DNA from: Clostridium sp. M62/1
GTDB taxonomy: Bacteria > Bacillota > Clostridia > Lachnospirales > Lachnospiraceae
DNA: 64,000 nucleotides
Assembly: GCF_020736365.1 (NCBI RefSeq)
Contig: NZ_CP085988.1
Location: 3,657,501-3,721,500 of the forward strand
Reading direction: 5' to 3'
Of this stretch, positions 25,626 to 34,205 are shown one piece after another. A model generated the notes under the pieces. It was not told the DNA's origin and searched no databases. It saw nothing but the letters and a program-made list of their open reading frames with translations. Both the position numbers and the translations under genes were made by a program. The number at the start of each line of letters is the position of its first letter. Position 1 is the stretch's first letter.

Positions 25626-26477
25626 CTATTCCACCTCTTCCAGCAGACGCTCTACATAGGCCGGAAGGTAGAAGGCTCCTCTGTGCAGGGTCGTCGTATA
25701 GTAGCGGCAGGACAGGCCTCTTAAATTCCAGGCAGCCTCCTTTAAATCCTTTAAGGGATGGTACTTTCTGGAAGCAAAGCCGAACAGCCAGTGGCCGGAG
25801 GGGTAAGTGGGAATGTGCGCCTGGTACACGCGGCTGATGGGGAATGACTCCACAATCCGCTTGTGGGCGCGCTGGCAGGCAACGGCGTCCTCCGGGTAGA
25901 AGGGGCTCTCGTGCTGGTTGACCATAATCCCGTCCTCGTGAAGGGCCTTAAAGCAGCTCCCGTAAAACTCCCTCGTAAACAGTCCCTCTCCCGGGCCAAA
26001 GGGATCCGTGGAGTCCACAATAATCAGATCGTATTTGTCCTCGCAGGAGCGCACAAACCTTACTCCGTCCTCATAGTGGATGCTCACCCTCGGATCGTCC
26101 AGGCGGCAGGCTGTCTTGGGAAGATATTTTCTGCACACCTCCACCACCAGCTCGTCGATCTCCACCAGATCGATGTGCTCAATCTCCGGGTATCTGGTCA
26201 GCTCCCTGATCACGCCGCCGTCCCCGGCTCCGATGACAAGGACCTGCTTTACGGCAGGATGAACGGCCATGGGCACATGGGTGATCATCTCGTGGTAGAT
26301 AAATTCATCCTTTTCCGTCAGCATCATATATCCGTCCAGCGTCAGAAACCGGCCAAACTCCGGTGAATCAAACACATCAATCCGCTGAAACTCGCTTTTT
26401 CCGCTGTAAAGCTGGCGGTCAACCCTGATTGACAGCTTTACGTTTGAGGTCTGCTCCTCAGAAAACCAGTATTCCAT
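25626..26477 (-). CDS. speE: Spermidine synthase (aminopropyltransferase)
   Basis: Transfers the aminopropyl group from decarboxylated SAM to putrescine or a related amine. The 283-residue protein carries FLTLDGYMMLTEKDEFIYHEM, the nucleotide motif VLVIGAGDGGVIREL, DLVEIDE and the catalytic IIVDSTDPFGPGEGLF segment. It lies between speA (27 bases upstream) and speB (56 bases downstream). A complete SpeD/SpeE pair and a CASDH/NspC pair in the same operon is unusual. The amine acceptor cannot be fixed from sequence alone. Confidence 0.93.
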   Translation of the reverse strand: MEYWFSEEQTSNVKLSIRVDRQLYSGKSEFQRIDVFDSPEFGRFLTLDGYMMLTEKDEFIYHEMITHVPMAVHPAVKQVLVIGAGDGGVIRELTRYPEIEHIDLVEIDELVVEVCRKYLPKTACRLDDPRVSIHYEDGVRFVRSCEDKYDLIIVDSTDPFGPGEGLFTREFYGSCFKALHEDGIMVNQHESPFYPEDAVACQRAHKRIVESFPISRVYQAHIPTYPSGHWLFGFASRKYHPLKDLKEAAWNLRGLSCRYYTTTLHRGAFYLPAYVERLLEEVE

Positions 26478-26504
26478 CTTTTCTCCTTTCCCTGAAGCCT
26501 GTCA

Positions 26505-27965
26505 TCAGCTCCTGCTCCCTTTTATTACGTTAAGCCTCAGGATATCTGCGTCCTCCGGCCCTGTCATGGTACAGCCCTTTTCTTTTGCAAAGGCAATGTA
26601 GGCGAGAATCTCGTCTGTGATCCTTTCACCAGGCGCCAGAATCGGGATGCCCGGCGGATAGCACATGACAAACTCGCTGCAGATGTACCCGGCCGTCTCC
26701 TCGATGGGGAGGGACTCCTTGTCTGCATAAAAGGCCTCCTGAGGCGACACTGCCACCTGGGGATCGATGTATTCCGGAACCGTCATCCCCGTCCCTTCCT
26801 TTCCGAAGCGCCTTCGTATCTCTGAAAGGGCGCTCACCAGGCGCTCCAGATCTCTTTGTCTGTCACCGATGGACAGGTAGGCCAGGAAATTGCCCAGATC
26901 GCCGAACTCAATCTGAATATCATACTCATCCCGAAGCAGGTCGTAGACCTCGATTCCTGCAAGCCCCACATCCAAAGTGTGAACCGAGAGCTTTGTCACA
27001 TCAAAGTCATAGATACTGTCTCCGTTTATCAGTTCCTTTGAAAAGGCGTAGTAGCCTCCGATGGCGTTGATCTCGCCTCTGGCGTAATCTGCCATGCGCA
27101 CCACCTCTGCGAAGGCCTCCTTTCCCCTGAGAGCCAGATTCCGTCTGGAAATGTCCAGACTTGACAGGAGCAGGTAGGATCCGCTGGTGGTCTGGGTCAG
27201 GTTGATGATCTGGCGCACATGTCCCACATTCATGGCCGGGCCGGTGAGAAGCAGAGAGCTCTGGGTCAGGCTCCCTCCCGACTTGTGCATGGAAACAGCC
27301 GCCATATCCGCTCCTGCTGCCATGGCTGAGACAGGCAGGTTTTCTCCAAAGTAAAAATGTGTGCCGTGGGCCTCATCCGCCAGACAGAGCATTCCATTTT
27401 CGTGGGCCAGCCTCACAATCTCCCGGAGATTAGAGCAGATCCCGTAGTAGGTGGGATTGTTCACCAGCACAGCTTTTGCCTCCGGATTCTCCCTGATAGC
27501 CCGTTCTACCTGTTCCACCTTCATTCCCAGGGGAATCCCCAGGCGCATATCGCACTCCGGGTTTACATAAACCGGAACCGCCCCGCAGAGAATCAGCGCC
27601 CCCACCACGCTCCGGTGAACATTTCTGGGCAGGATAATCTTATCGCCCCTCTTTACCACAGAGAGGATCATGCTCTGCACGGCTGATGTGGTTCCCCCCA
27701 CCATCAGAAAGGCGTGGGCGGCGCCGAAGGCTTCGGCTGCCAGGCGCTCTGCCTCGGCGATCACGGAAACCGGGTGGCAGAGATTATCCAGGGGCTTCAT
27801 GGAGTTCACATCAATTCCCACACATTTTTCTCCCAGAAGCCCTGCCAGCTCCGGGTTTCCTCTTCCCCTCTTATGTCCCGGCACGTCAAACGGGACCACT
27901 CTCATACTCTTAAAACGCTCGAGTGCCTCGAAAATCGGGGCATTTTCCTGAGTGAATGTCTCCAC
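26505..27965 (-). CDS. speA: Arginine decarboxylase, aspartate-aminotransferase fold (SpeA type)
   Basis: A 486-residue PLP enzyme of the Orn/Lys/Arg decarboxylase group that starts polyamine synthesis, probably making agmatine because speB is in the operon. Motifs seen are PFDVPGHKRG, GGTTSAVQSMI, LADEAHGTHFYF and the PLP lysine in VSMHKSGGSLTQ. The C-terminal lobe has CYPPGIPILAPGERI. The frame opens at an ATG overlapping the speD stop, but GTG at 27965 has GGAGAGGAGG 8 bases upstream and is the likelier start. Lysine as substrate is the main alternative. Confidence 0.9.
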   Translation of the reverse strand: METFTQENAPIFEALERFKSMRVVPFDVPGHKRGRGNPELAGLLGEKCVGIDVNSMKPLDNLCHPVSVIAEAERLAAEAFGAAHAFLMVGGTTSAVQSMILSVVKRGDKIILPRNVHRSVVGALILCGAVPVYVNPECDMRLGIPLGMKVEQVERAIRENPEAKAVLVNNPTYYGICSNLREIVRLAHENGMLCLADEAHGTHFYFGENLPVSAMAAGADMAAVSMHKSGGSLTQSSLLLTGPAMNVGHVRQIINLTQTTSGSYLLLSSLDISRRNLALRGKEAFAEVVRMADYARGEINAIGGYYAFSKELINGDSIYDFDVTKLSVHTLDVGLAGIEVYDLLRDEYDIQIEFGDLGNFLAYLSIGDRQRDLERLVSALSEIRRRFGKEGTGMTVPEYIDPQVAVSPQEAFYADKESLPIEETAGYICSEFVMCYPPGIPILAPGERITDEILAYIAFAKEKGCTMTGPEDADILRLNVIKGSRS

Positions 27966-28000
27966 GGGCGTTTCCTCCTCTCCTGCGGCGCGGCCCCGCA

Positions 28001-28759
28001 TCAGTAAATATTTCTGCCGCTGAATATCTCTATCATCTCCCGCCGGAGGCTGTTCATAATTTCCAGCCTGACTTTCGGCGGCAGCTCGTAAATATCGGTC
28101 TTAAACAGATAATTCTGAAGATCTACCTCTTTTACCATCATCTTTGTGTGGAACAAGTTAGCCTCATATACATTGATATCCACCGCGTCATAGCGCAGCA
28201 GGATTTCCGGGTCAATGTAGTCCTGAATGGACGTAACCCTGTGATCCATAAACAGCTTTCTGCCGTCCATATCTCTTGTAAACCCTCTGACACGGTAATC
28301 CATGGTGATAATATCTGAGTCAAAGGAACGGATCAGATAGTCCAGAGTGGAAAGAGGGGTAATTTCCCCGCAGGTGGCCACATCGATATCCACCCGGAAG
28401 GTGGCAAGGCAGGTTTCCGGATGGTACTCCGGATAGGTATGTACCGTCACATGGCTTTTGTCCAGATGGGCCAGCTGAGTCTCCCCTGCCGGAATCATGC
28501 TGCCCTCGGCAATCAGAATCGTCACAGACGCCCCCTGGGGATCGTAGTCCTGCTTGGCAATATTTAAAACCCTCGCCCCGATCATATCCGTCAGGCTTGT
28601 GAGGATTCCCGTCAGACGCTCAGAATTGTACTGCTCGTCAATATAGGCAATATAATCTCTCTGCTCCCTGGCTGTCTTTGCGTAGCAGACATCATAAATA
28701 TTAAAGCTCAGGGACTTGGTCAGGTTGTTAAACCCGTACAGCTTCAGTTTCTCCCCCAT
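28001..28759 (-). CDS. speD: S-adenosylmethionine decarboxylase proenzyme, E. coli type
   Basis: Supplies decarboxylated SAM for spermidine synthase. It is a 252-residue pyruvoyl proenzyme. [15 protein letters not shown] contains the Lys-Ser self-cleavage site that generates the pyruvoyl group, and [18 protein letters not shown] provides the catalytic Cys. The length and wording are those of the large E. coli-type SpeD rather than the short Bacillus form. The ATG at 28759 follows AGAGGAG; an upstream extension of the frame has no site. It is the first gene of the polyamine operon, with a terminator hairpin 120 bases upstream. Confidence 0.94.
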   Translation of the reverse strand: MGEKLKLYGFNNLTKSLSFNIYDVCYAKTAREQRDYIAYIDEQYNSERLTGILTSLTDMIGARVLNIAKQDYDPQGASVTILIAEGSMIPAGETQLAHLDKSHVTVHTYPEYHPETCLATFRVDIDVATCGEITPLSTLDYLIRSFDSDIITMDYRVRGFTRDMDGRKLFMDHRVTSIQDYIDPEILLRYDAVDINVYEANLFHTKMMVKEVDLQNYLFKTDIYELPPKVRLEIMNSLRREMIEIFSGRNIY

Positions 28760-28877
28760 ATCTTTACTCCTCTTTCTGTAATCGCCTGGCCCTTGGCCGT
28801 TTTCTTTCACCGGACTGATTCTCATTTTGCAGGGCACTTTGCTCTGCAGACCGTCTGCTTTCTTTTATAATTTATAA

Positions 28878-28926
28878 TAAAAAAACCGCAGGGACTGTAC
28901 GCCTGTTCGCACACAATCCTTGCGGT
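28878..28926 (-). terminator. Rho-independent terminator
   Basis: On the minus strand ACCGCAAGGA (28926-28917) pairs with TCCCTGCGGT (28894-28885), with one mismatch near the loop, followed by TTTTTTTATT. It lies just after the 28940-29215 frame and upstream of speD. It either ends that small gene or attenuates the speD operon. Confidence 0.75.
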
Positions 28927-28939
28927 ATGTTCCATGTTT

Positions 28940-29215
28940 TTATATGCTGCCCTCTCCCTCTTCTGCTCTCAGTGATGTTCTCTCCAGATACACACAGCTT
29001 TCAGCAGGAATGCCCCAGTATCTTCCCAGAGCGCTTTCCGAAATAATGCACTTTCCGAAACCGGGAAGCTCACGCACCTTCAGCCTCAAAATCCGGCCTG
29101 GCCCTTCCGCTGAAGGAACCCGCAGAGCAGAAATCGCGCCTTCCTCCCGCGCCTTTCTCTGACAGGCACAGCGCTTCTGCCGGCATCTTCGGCTTTCTGT
29201 ATGTATGTTACTCAA
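28940..29215 (-). CDS. Possible small basic protein, unknown
   Basis: A 91-codon frame with Lachnospiraceae-like codon use, ending 14 bases before a strong terminator on the same strand, which favours a real transcript. The N-terminal third is Arg/Cys-rich (RRCRQKRCACQRK). The remainder, ILRLKVRELPGFGKCIISES, looks like a small folded domain. No ATG start or ribosome site is visible; the only upstream start is a TTG at 29215. I do not recognise it. It may be a fragment of a longer lost gene. Confidence 0.3.
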   Translation of the reverse strand: MSNIHTESRRCRQKRCACQRKAREEGAISALRVPSAEGPGRILRLKVRELPGFGKCIISESALGRYWGIPAESCVYLERTSLRAEEGEGSI

Positions 29216-29583
29216 TCCTGACAGCGCCTCAAAGGGCTGGAGCGTGTATCACGGAAGTCTCTTCCGGGGCCACGCATATTCTCATGGAATGACAAATTTC
29301 AGAGTCTATATAGCAAATATCTCACTTTTACTACTCTTATTGACCGTTTCACAAGTGGTTGCACGCAGACTGCGTATCGGTTGTAAAGTAACCAACTTAT
29401 AAAATTTGAGCTTTGGCTCAATCAATAAGGCAACAAAATGTTACCAGTTCGGCACTTGCCCCGGCTGTCCGTATGGCCTTAACCCTTTCAGGTGGGCAAA
29501 AATATTTGCATGGAAACTCTGCTTTCACTTTGATCCCATGACGGGTTTACTATATCTGATTTTTTCTTTTTTGTCAATGGATT
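29216..29583. other. Gene-free stretch of about 370 bases
   Basis: No supported coding frame, and short frames on both strands are broken by stops. Composition shifts to AT-rich around 29290-29420. It may be decayed DNA from a former insertion, but no terminal repeats or homologous motif could be identified. Confidence 0.35.
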
Positions 29584-30876
29584 TTATTGTTTTTCCGTCT
29601 GGTTCTGCCCTCCGTCCGGCTGCTCCTTTCTGGCATCACAGGCCGCCTTCAAAAGGAGTTCCTTTTCATTGAGAGCAGGCTCTGAGAGGACAAGCTCAAA
29701 CAGGTATCTGAGCCTCTCCCCCATCTCCTTACCGGGCTTCATCCCTGCGGCGATCAGATCATTTCCCGTCACCGCCAGATCCTTTAACCGGATGCAGTCC
29801 CCCCGCTCCCTCACCCTGCGGCATCGGGACTCGGTTTTCAGGACGTCCTCCATCTGCTCTGGAAAAACGGTTTTTCTCATGAGAAGCAGGCTGTCGAACA
29901 GGCTGTCCTCCATCTGGCTCATCATTCTTCTGAGGGCCGGCCCGTCTTCCGGAAGCGTTTCCTCCATAAAGCGTACCAGGGTTTTAACCCTTCGGATGGT
30001 GTCATTGTCCAGTTTCAGCTCCCTGAGAATGGTGCAGGCGCCCTTTTCTCCCAAATGCCCTAAAAAGACTGCATACCTGAGAGATTTTTCCTGGGGCAGA
30101 AGGGCGCTTCTCTTCAGGCGCTCCTCCAGATTGATGCCTGACTCCCTGGCTTTTGAAAAGATCCCAGGAAACCCTGCCGTCATGTAGGGACACATCCCCG
30201 TGTCCTCCATGACCAGCACCCCCTGGGGGCGCCCGGAGAGGAGGGTTTTGGTGAGCTCCACCTGTATCCGCTCCTTGCTCACATGAGCCAGATTGGGGGC
30301 GATCCCCGAGAGAGCCCTGTAGGTTTCCTCCTCAATACTAAAGTCCAGCTGGGAGGCAAAGCGGACTGCCCTCATAATCCGAAGAGCATCCTCACCAAAC
30401 CGCTCCACCGCATTTCCCACGCACCGGATCGTGCGGTTTTTCAGATCCTCCATGCCTCCGAAGATGTCCACCAGGCCCGTTTCAGGGCTGTAGGCCATGG
30501 CGTTTATGGTAAAGTCCCGGCGGCGCAGGTCCTCCCTCAGATCAGAGGTAAACTCCACCTCCCTGGGGTGGCGTCCATCCTCATACTCGCCGTCGATCCG
30601 GTAGGTGGTGATCTCATAGCCCACGTGATCCCGGATCACCGTGACAGTCCCGTGCTGAAGCCCTGTGTCCACTGTTTTTCCGAATACCGCCTTAACCTCC
30701 ACAGGTTTTGCCGAGGTGGTAATATCCCAGTCTCCCGGAATACGGTTCAGGATAGTATCCCGCACACAGCCGCCCACCGCAAATGCCTCGTATCCGCTGT
30801 CTCTCAGCTTTTTCAGGAGCCACTCTACCTGAGGGGGAATTTTTATTGTAAACTCTGCCTTTTTCGTAATATCCAT
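29584..30876 (-). CDS. cca: CCA tRNA nucleotidyltransferase / poly(A) polymerase family
   Basis: Adds or repairs the 3'-terminal CCA of tRNAs. It is a 430-residue class II nucleotidyltransferase. The FAVGGCVRD motif (residues 33-40) and the metal-binding Asp49-x-Asp51 in GDWDITT are intact, followed by LRRRDFTINAMAY and the EDALRIMRAVRFA neck motif. The C-terminal half is helical with no HD domain obvious. It lies about 90 bases downstream of proS on the same strand. Distinguishing a CCA-adding from an A-adding enzyme needs the full motif alignment. Confidence 0.92.
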   Translation of the reverse strand: MDITKKAEFTIKIPPQVEWLLKKLRDSGYEAFAVGGCVRDTILNRIPGDWDITTSAKPVEVKAVFGKTVDTGLQHGTVTVIRDHVGYEITTYRIDGEYEDGRHPREVEFTSDLREDLRRRDFTINAMAYSPETGLVDIFGGMEDLKNRTIRCVGNAVERFGEDALRIMRAVRFASQLDFSIEEETYRALSGIAPNLAHVSKERIQVELTKTLLSGRPQGVLVMEDTGMCPYMTAGFPGIFSKARESGINLEERLKRSALLPQEKSLRYAVFLGHLGEKGACTILRELKLDNDTIRRVKTLVRFMEETLPEDGPALRRMMSQMEDSLFDSLLLMRKTVFPEQMEDVLKTESRCRRVRERGDCIRLKDLAVTGNDLIAAGMKPGKEMGERLRYLFELVLSEPALNEKELLLKAACDARKEQPDGGQNQTEKQ

Positions 30877-30966
30877 CTGTTTTGCTCTGCTCCTTTGCCC
30901 TTATCCGTTCCCTCACTGCTGCTCTGTGGCAGGGCTGTCACATGGCAAGGCGCAGTGCAGGGGCCT

Positions 30967-32400
30967 TTAGTATGCCTTGCCCCAGTAAACCATCTTCACT
31001 GCCGGCTTTCCGCAGCAGACGCAGGTGTCAGCCACCTTCTCCTGCTTAAACGGCATACATCTGGACGTAACGCCCACGGTTTCCTTCAGCTTGTCCTCGC
31101 ACTCCTGGCAGCCGCACCACATGGCCTTGATAAATCCCGGCTTATTGTCTGCCAGCTCCTTCATCTCCTCCATATTGGTGGCTGTGTAGGTGTGGGCGTC
31201 CCGGTGGGCTCTTGCCCGCTCAAACATATCGTGCTGGATGGTATCAAGCAGCTCTGTCACCTTCTCCTTGATCTCATCTAAGGAGACTGTGATCTTTTCA
31301 TGGGTGTCACGGCGCACCAGCACAGCCTGATTCTGTTCCAGATCCTTCGGTCCGATCTCCACACGCACCGGAATGCCGCGCATCTCAGATTCGCTGAACT
31401 TCCAGCCCGGACTCTTGTCAGAGTCATCTACCTTCACGCTGAAGCCGGAGAGAATATCCTTTAACTCGTATGCCTTGTCGAGAACTCCCTCTGCCTGCTG
31501 GCGGATCGGCACAATCACTACCTGTGTGGGAGCGATCCTCGGAGGAAGTACAAGGCCGCTGTCGTCTCCATGCACCATGATGATGGCTCCGATCAGACGG
31601 GTTGTCATTCCCCAGGAGGTCTGGTGAACGTATTTTAACTTATTGTCCTTATCGGAGAACTGGATACCGAAAGCCTTTGCAAATCCATCGCCGAAGTTGT
31701 GGCTGGTGCCGGACTGAAGGGCTTTTCCGTCATGCATCAGGGCCTCGATCGTATAGGTAGCCTCTGCTCCCGCAAATTTCTCTTTATCCGTTTTTCTTCC
31801 GCGGATGACAGGCATCGCCAGAACCTCCTCGCAGAAATCAGCGTAAAGGTTTAACATCAGCTCTGTCCTCTCCTCTGCCTCCTCTGCTGTGGCGTGGGCT
31901 GTATGTCCCTCCTGCCATAAGAACTCTCTGGAGCGCAGGAACGGTCTTGTGGTTTTCTCCCAGCGCACAACCGAGCACCACTGGTTGTAAAGCTTTGGCA
32001 GATCCCTGTAGGACTGAATATCTCTTGCGTAGAAATCGCAGAACAGGGTCTCGGAGGTCGGGCGCACGCACATTCTCTCCTGGAGGGGCTCAAGTCCGCC
32101 GTGCGTTACCCAGGCAACCTCCGGCGCAAATCCCTCTACATGATCCTTCTCCTTCTGAAGCAGGCTTTCCGGAATAAACATGGGCATGTATACATTCTGT
32201 ACCCCTGTCTCCTTAAAGCGTCTGTCCAACTCCTTCTGAATATTCTCCCAAATGGCGTATCCGTCCGGCTTAATGACCATACATCCCTTCACGCTGGAAT
32301 AATCCACCAGCTCTGCCTTTTTTACCACATCTGTGTACCACTGGGCAAAGTCCACATCCATGGAAGTGATGGCTTCCACCAATTTCTTTTCTTTAGCCAT
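30967..32400 (-). CDS. proS: Prolyl-tRNA synthetase (archaeal/eukaryotic-like type)
   Basis: A class II synthetase of 477 residues without the bacterial editing insert, which makes it the shorter ProS type 3. Motif 2, with [19 protein letters not shown], and [18 protein letters not shown] are present, and motif 3 is in the anticodon-proximal half. A C-terminal zinc-like domain with CGCQECED and [10 protein letters not shown] is visible, and it ends with the conserved WGKAY. The ATG at 32400 follows AGAGGAG. A proline-specific T-box leader at 34266-34582 points toward this gene, but an IS110 element now lies between them. The basal promoter in the new arrangement is not evident. Confidence 0.95.
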   Translation of the reverse strand: MAKEKKLVEAITSMDVDFAQWYTDVVKKAELVDYSSVKGCMVIKPDGYAIWENIQKELDRRFKETGVQNVYMPMFIPESLLQKEKDHVEGFAPEVAWVTHGGLEPLQERMCVRPTSETLFCDFYARDIQSYRDLPKLYNQWCSVVRWEKTTRPFLRSREFLWQEGHTAHATAEEAEERTELMLNLYADFCEEVLAMPVIRGRKTDKEKFAGAEATYTIEALMHDGKALQSGTSHNFGDGFAKAFGIQFSDKDNKLKYVHQTSWGMTTRLIGAIIMVHGDDSGLVLPPRIAPTQVVIVPIRQQAEGVLDKAYELKDILSGFSVKVDDSDKSPGWKFSESEMRGIPVRVEIGPKDLEQNQAVLVRRDTHEKITVSLDEIKEKVTELLDTIQHDMFERARAHRDAHTYTATNMEEMKELADNKPGFIKAMWCGCQECEDKLKETVGVTSRCMPFKQEKVADTCVCCGKPAVKMVYWGKAY

Positions 32401-32568
32401 GGTTATCTCCTCTCTCATACTCTGTTTTCTTTTTCTTTTCTGCCGCATCTCGATTCCGGCGATTCTCTGTTCCGGCGCTCAGCGGGTCTTTCCCGCCGCA
32501 GCCCCTATCTCTGCAGGCAGATTGCTTTTGGGCGAAGTACCTTTCTTTCACAGGCTCGGAAGAATTTC

Positions 32569-32635
32569 CTATAAAACAGAATCCTGCTTCGCAGGATTCT
32601 CCGCCAGCGGCGGGCCGCAAAAGCGACATTTTCCT
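32569..32635. repeat. Module A of the palindromic intergenic repeat, left flank of IS110
   Basis: Carries the AGAATCCTGC-ttc-GCAGGATTCT hairpin, CCGCCAGCGGCGGG and GCAAAAGCGACATTTTCCT, ending exactly at the CT where the IS110 element begins. It is nearly identical to 3277-3336. Upstream, between here and proS (32401-32568), lie the remnant of a preceding module tail (TTTCCTATAAAACA) and untranslated leader only. Confidence 0.8.
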
Positions 32636-32649
32636 CGTATTATATAGTA

Positions 32650-32865
32650 GTAGTGTTTATAGACCCTCTCCAAGGTCTGTATGCTATACTGTTTGGAGAT
32701 ACTGTGGATTGGTTTCATTTTCCTACCACTTGATGGTTACGGAAAGGCTCCAACCACAGTCTCTTTGTATCGTTGTTAATCAGTTAGATACCGCATGACG
32801 GTTGATTTAGAACGAGGTTACAAGCGCAGAGAGCTCTGTGGTCCTAAACAGTATCTAAATCTATT
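32650..32865 (+). ncRNA. Putative IS110 bridge RNA
   Basis: A non-coding stretch between the left border and the transposase. A 5' stem-loop AGACC-ctctccaa-GGTCT (32661-32678) is followed by two large hairpins. Hairpin 1 (32701-32760) closes with ACTGTGG-a-TTGG / CCAACCACAGT and has an internal loop. Hairpin 2 (32784-32858) closes with TTAGATAC / GTATCTAA and an inner TTTAG / CTAAA stem. This 5'-stem-loop plus target-binding plus donor-binding layout is that described for IS110 bridge RNAs such as IS621. The ends are estimates. Transcription would be driven by the promoter formed when element ends join. Confidence 0.75.
32716..32747 (+). promoter_or_regulatory. Target-binding loop guides of the bridge RNA
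   Basis: CATTTTCCT at 32716-32724 is identical to the left genomic flank 32627-32635, including the CT core (left target guide). CGGAAAGG at 32740-32747 is the reverse complement of CCTTTCCG. It pairs with the actual right flank CCTTTCTG with one G-T wobble, and perfectly with the intact repeat copy at 3334-3341 (right target guide). Both guides face each other across the internal loop of hairpin 1. Confidence 0.75.
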
Positions 32866-32881
32866 ACTAAGGAGTGTTCTT

Positions 32882-34057
32882 ATGATCTACGTTGGAATTG
32901 ATGTCGCTAAGGATAAGCATGACTGCTTTATCACCAATTCAGATGGCAAAGTCCTTTTTCCGGTTTTTACCATTCAGAATAACCGGGATGGATTTGATGT
33001 TCTTTTTTCCAGGATTCAATCCTCTTCTTCAGATGTGTCCAATATAAAAGTAGGACTGGAGGCCACTGGACACTACTCTTACAACCTGCTCGGTTATCTT
33101 ATTGACAAAGGTCTCCACACCTTCGTTATCAATCCGCTCCACACAAATCTTTACAGAAAAAGTCTCAGCCTTAGAAAGACGAAAACAGATAAGGTTGATG
33201 CCCGAACCATTGCTTTGATGCTCATGTCTGACGTGAACCTGAAGTCCTACTCAGATACATCATACCATAACGAGGAGTTAAAGTCACTCACCCGTTATCG
33301 TTTTCGTAAGGTTCAGGAACGCGCTCAGCTTAGACAGTCTGTTTCCAGGCTTGTTACCATTCTCTTTCCAGAATTGGAAAAACTTGTTCCTTCGCTTCAT
33401 ATCGCTTCTATCTACGCCCTTCTTTCCGAGTTTCCTTCTGCCGGAACGATTGCCTCCTGCCATTTGACACACCTGACGAAGCGGTTGGAAAACGCTTCAA
33501 AAGGCCGTTACAGCCGGGAGAAAGCGATTGAAATACGGAATGCTGCCAGAGCCTCCATCGGTTCCAACATGCCTGCCAAATCTCTGGAATTAAAGCACAC
33601 ACTCCGGCTAATTGGTGAACTGGATTCCGAAATCTCAGAAATTGAATCCGAAATCAAACGGATCATGGATGAAATCCATTCTCCCATCCTGACCATTCCA
33701 GGAATAGGCTACCGCATGGGCGCCATGATCCTGGCAGAGATTGGAGATTTCTCCCGCTTTGATTCGCCGGATAAGATCCTGGCATATGCCGGAGCTTCTC
33801 CATCTACCTATCAATCCGGGCAGATGGAATCCTCTTATTCCCACATGGAGAAACGGGGATCGCGCTATTTACGTTTTGCTCTGATCAATGCCACCAAATA
33901 CGTCTGCCAATGGGATGAAACTTTCGGTGCATACCTTCAGAAGAAGATTTCTGAAGGGAAACACTACAACGTCGCCATCACCCACGCCGCAAAGAAACTT
34001 GTACGGTTAATTTACGCAATGGAAAAATCCGGCAAACCTTACATAAAAACGGCATAA
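32882..34057 (+). CDS. IS110-family transposase (DEDD recombinase)
   Basis: A 391-residue RNA-guided recombinase. The RuvC-like DEDD residues are Asp7 (GIDVAKD), Glu60 (GLEATGHYS), Asp103 and Asp106 (KTDKVDARTIA). The C-terminal Tnp domain has IPGIGYRMGAMILAEIGD and the catalytic serine region AYAGASPSTYQSG (probably Ser312), then KRGSRYLRFAL. The ATG at 32882 follows AAGGAG by 8 bases. The frame is open 29 codons further upstream, but that part overlaps the second bridge-RNA hairpin. No frameshift or missing residue is seen, so it should be active. Confidence 0.95.
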   Translation: MIYVGIDVAKDKHDCFITNSDGKVLFPVFTIQNNRDGFDVLFSRIQSSSSDVSNIKVGLEATGHYSYNLLGYLIDKGLHTFVINPLHTNLYRKSLSLRKTKTDKVDARTIALMLMSDVNLKSYSDTSYHNEELKSLTRYRFRKVQERAQLRQSVSRLVTILFPELEKLVPSLHIASIYALLSEFPSAGTIASCHLTHLTKRLENASKGRYSREKAIEIRNAARASIGSNMPAKSLELKHTLRLIGELDSEISEIESEIKRIMDEIHSPILTIPGIGYRMGAMILAEIGDFSRFDSPDKILAYAGASPSTYQSGQMESSYSHMEKRGSRYLRFALINATKYVCQWDETFGAYLQKKISEGKHYNVAITHAAKKLVRLIYAMEKSGKPYIKTA

Positions 34058-34184
34058 CTTTTTCTGCCCTATAACACTCTTTTAGAGCACCGATATCCGA
34101 TGCTCTGTTTGTCGTGCGATTTTCAAGGTACAACGATCTATGAAATGCGTTCCCGCAATTCATTCAAAAGTCTTCATTTTAGAC

Positions 34185-34205
34185 TTGACTTTTAATAGTT
34201 AGTCT
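34185..34205 (+). promoter_or_regulatory. Outward -35 element in the IS110 right end (junction promoter half)
   Basis: TTGACT at 34185-34190 points out of the right end. When right and left ends join through one CT, it stands 17 bases from TATTAT (32638-32643) in the left end, forming a sigma70 promoter. Transcription would start about 7 bases later, just ahead of the bridge RNA 5' stem-loop. In the inserted state there is no TATA box at that distance. Confidence 0.7.

Larger units (their letters stand above)
32636..34205 (+). mobile_element. IS110-family insertion sequence, about 1570 bp
   Basis: It contains one DEDD transposase gene, a 246-base left end with a probable bridge RNA and a 148-base right end. 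The borders are inferred by removing the element. Left flank ...GACATTTTCCT and right flank TTCTGCCGCAGTGCG rejoin as ATTTTCCTTTCTGCC. This matches the uninterrupted repeat at 3328-3343 (ATTTTCCTTTCCGCC) apart from one base. A single CT core dinucleotide is shared at 32634-32635 and 34204-34205, as is normal for IS110 elements, which make no target duplication or long terminal repeats. Confidence 0.88.

Noticed and set aside
29205..29402. 65-codon hydrophobic plus-strand frame
   Set aside because: The hydrophobic run comes from an AT-rich tract. There is no ribosome site or neighbour in support.
32795..32881. Longer start for the IS110 transposase
   Set aside because: The extra codons lie in the second bridge-RNA hairpin. 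The ATG at 32882 has AAGGAG and gives the conserved N terminus.
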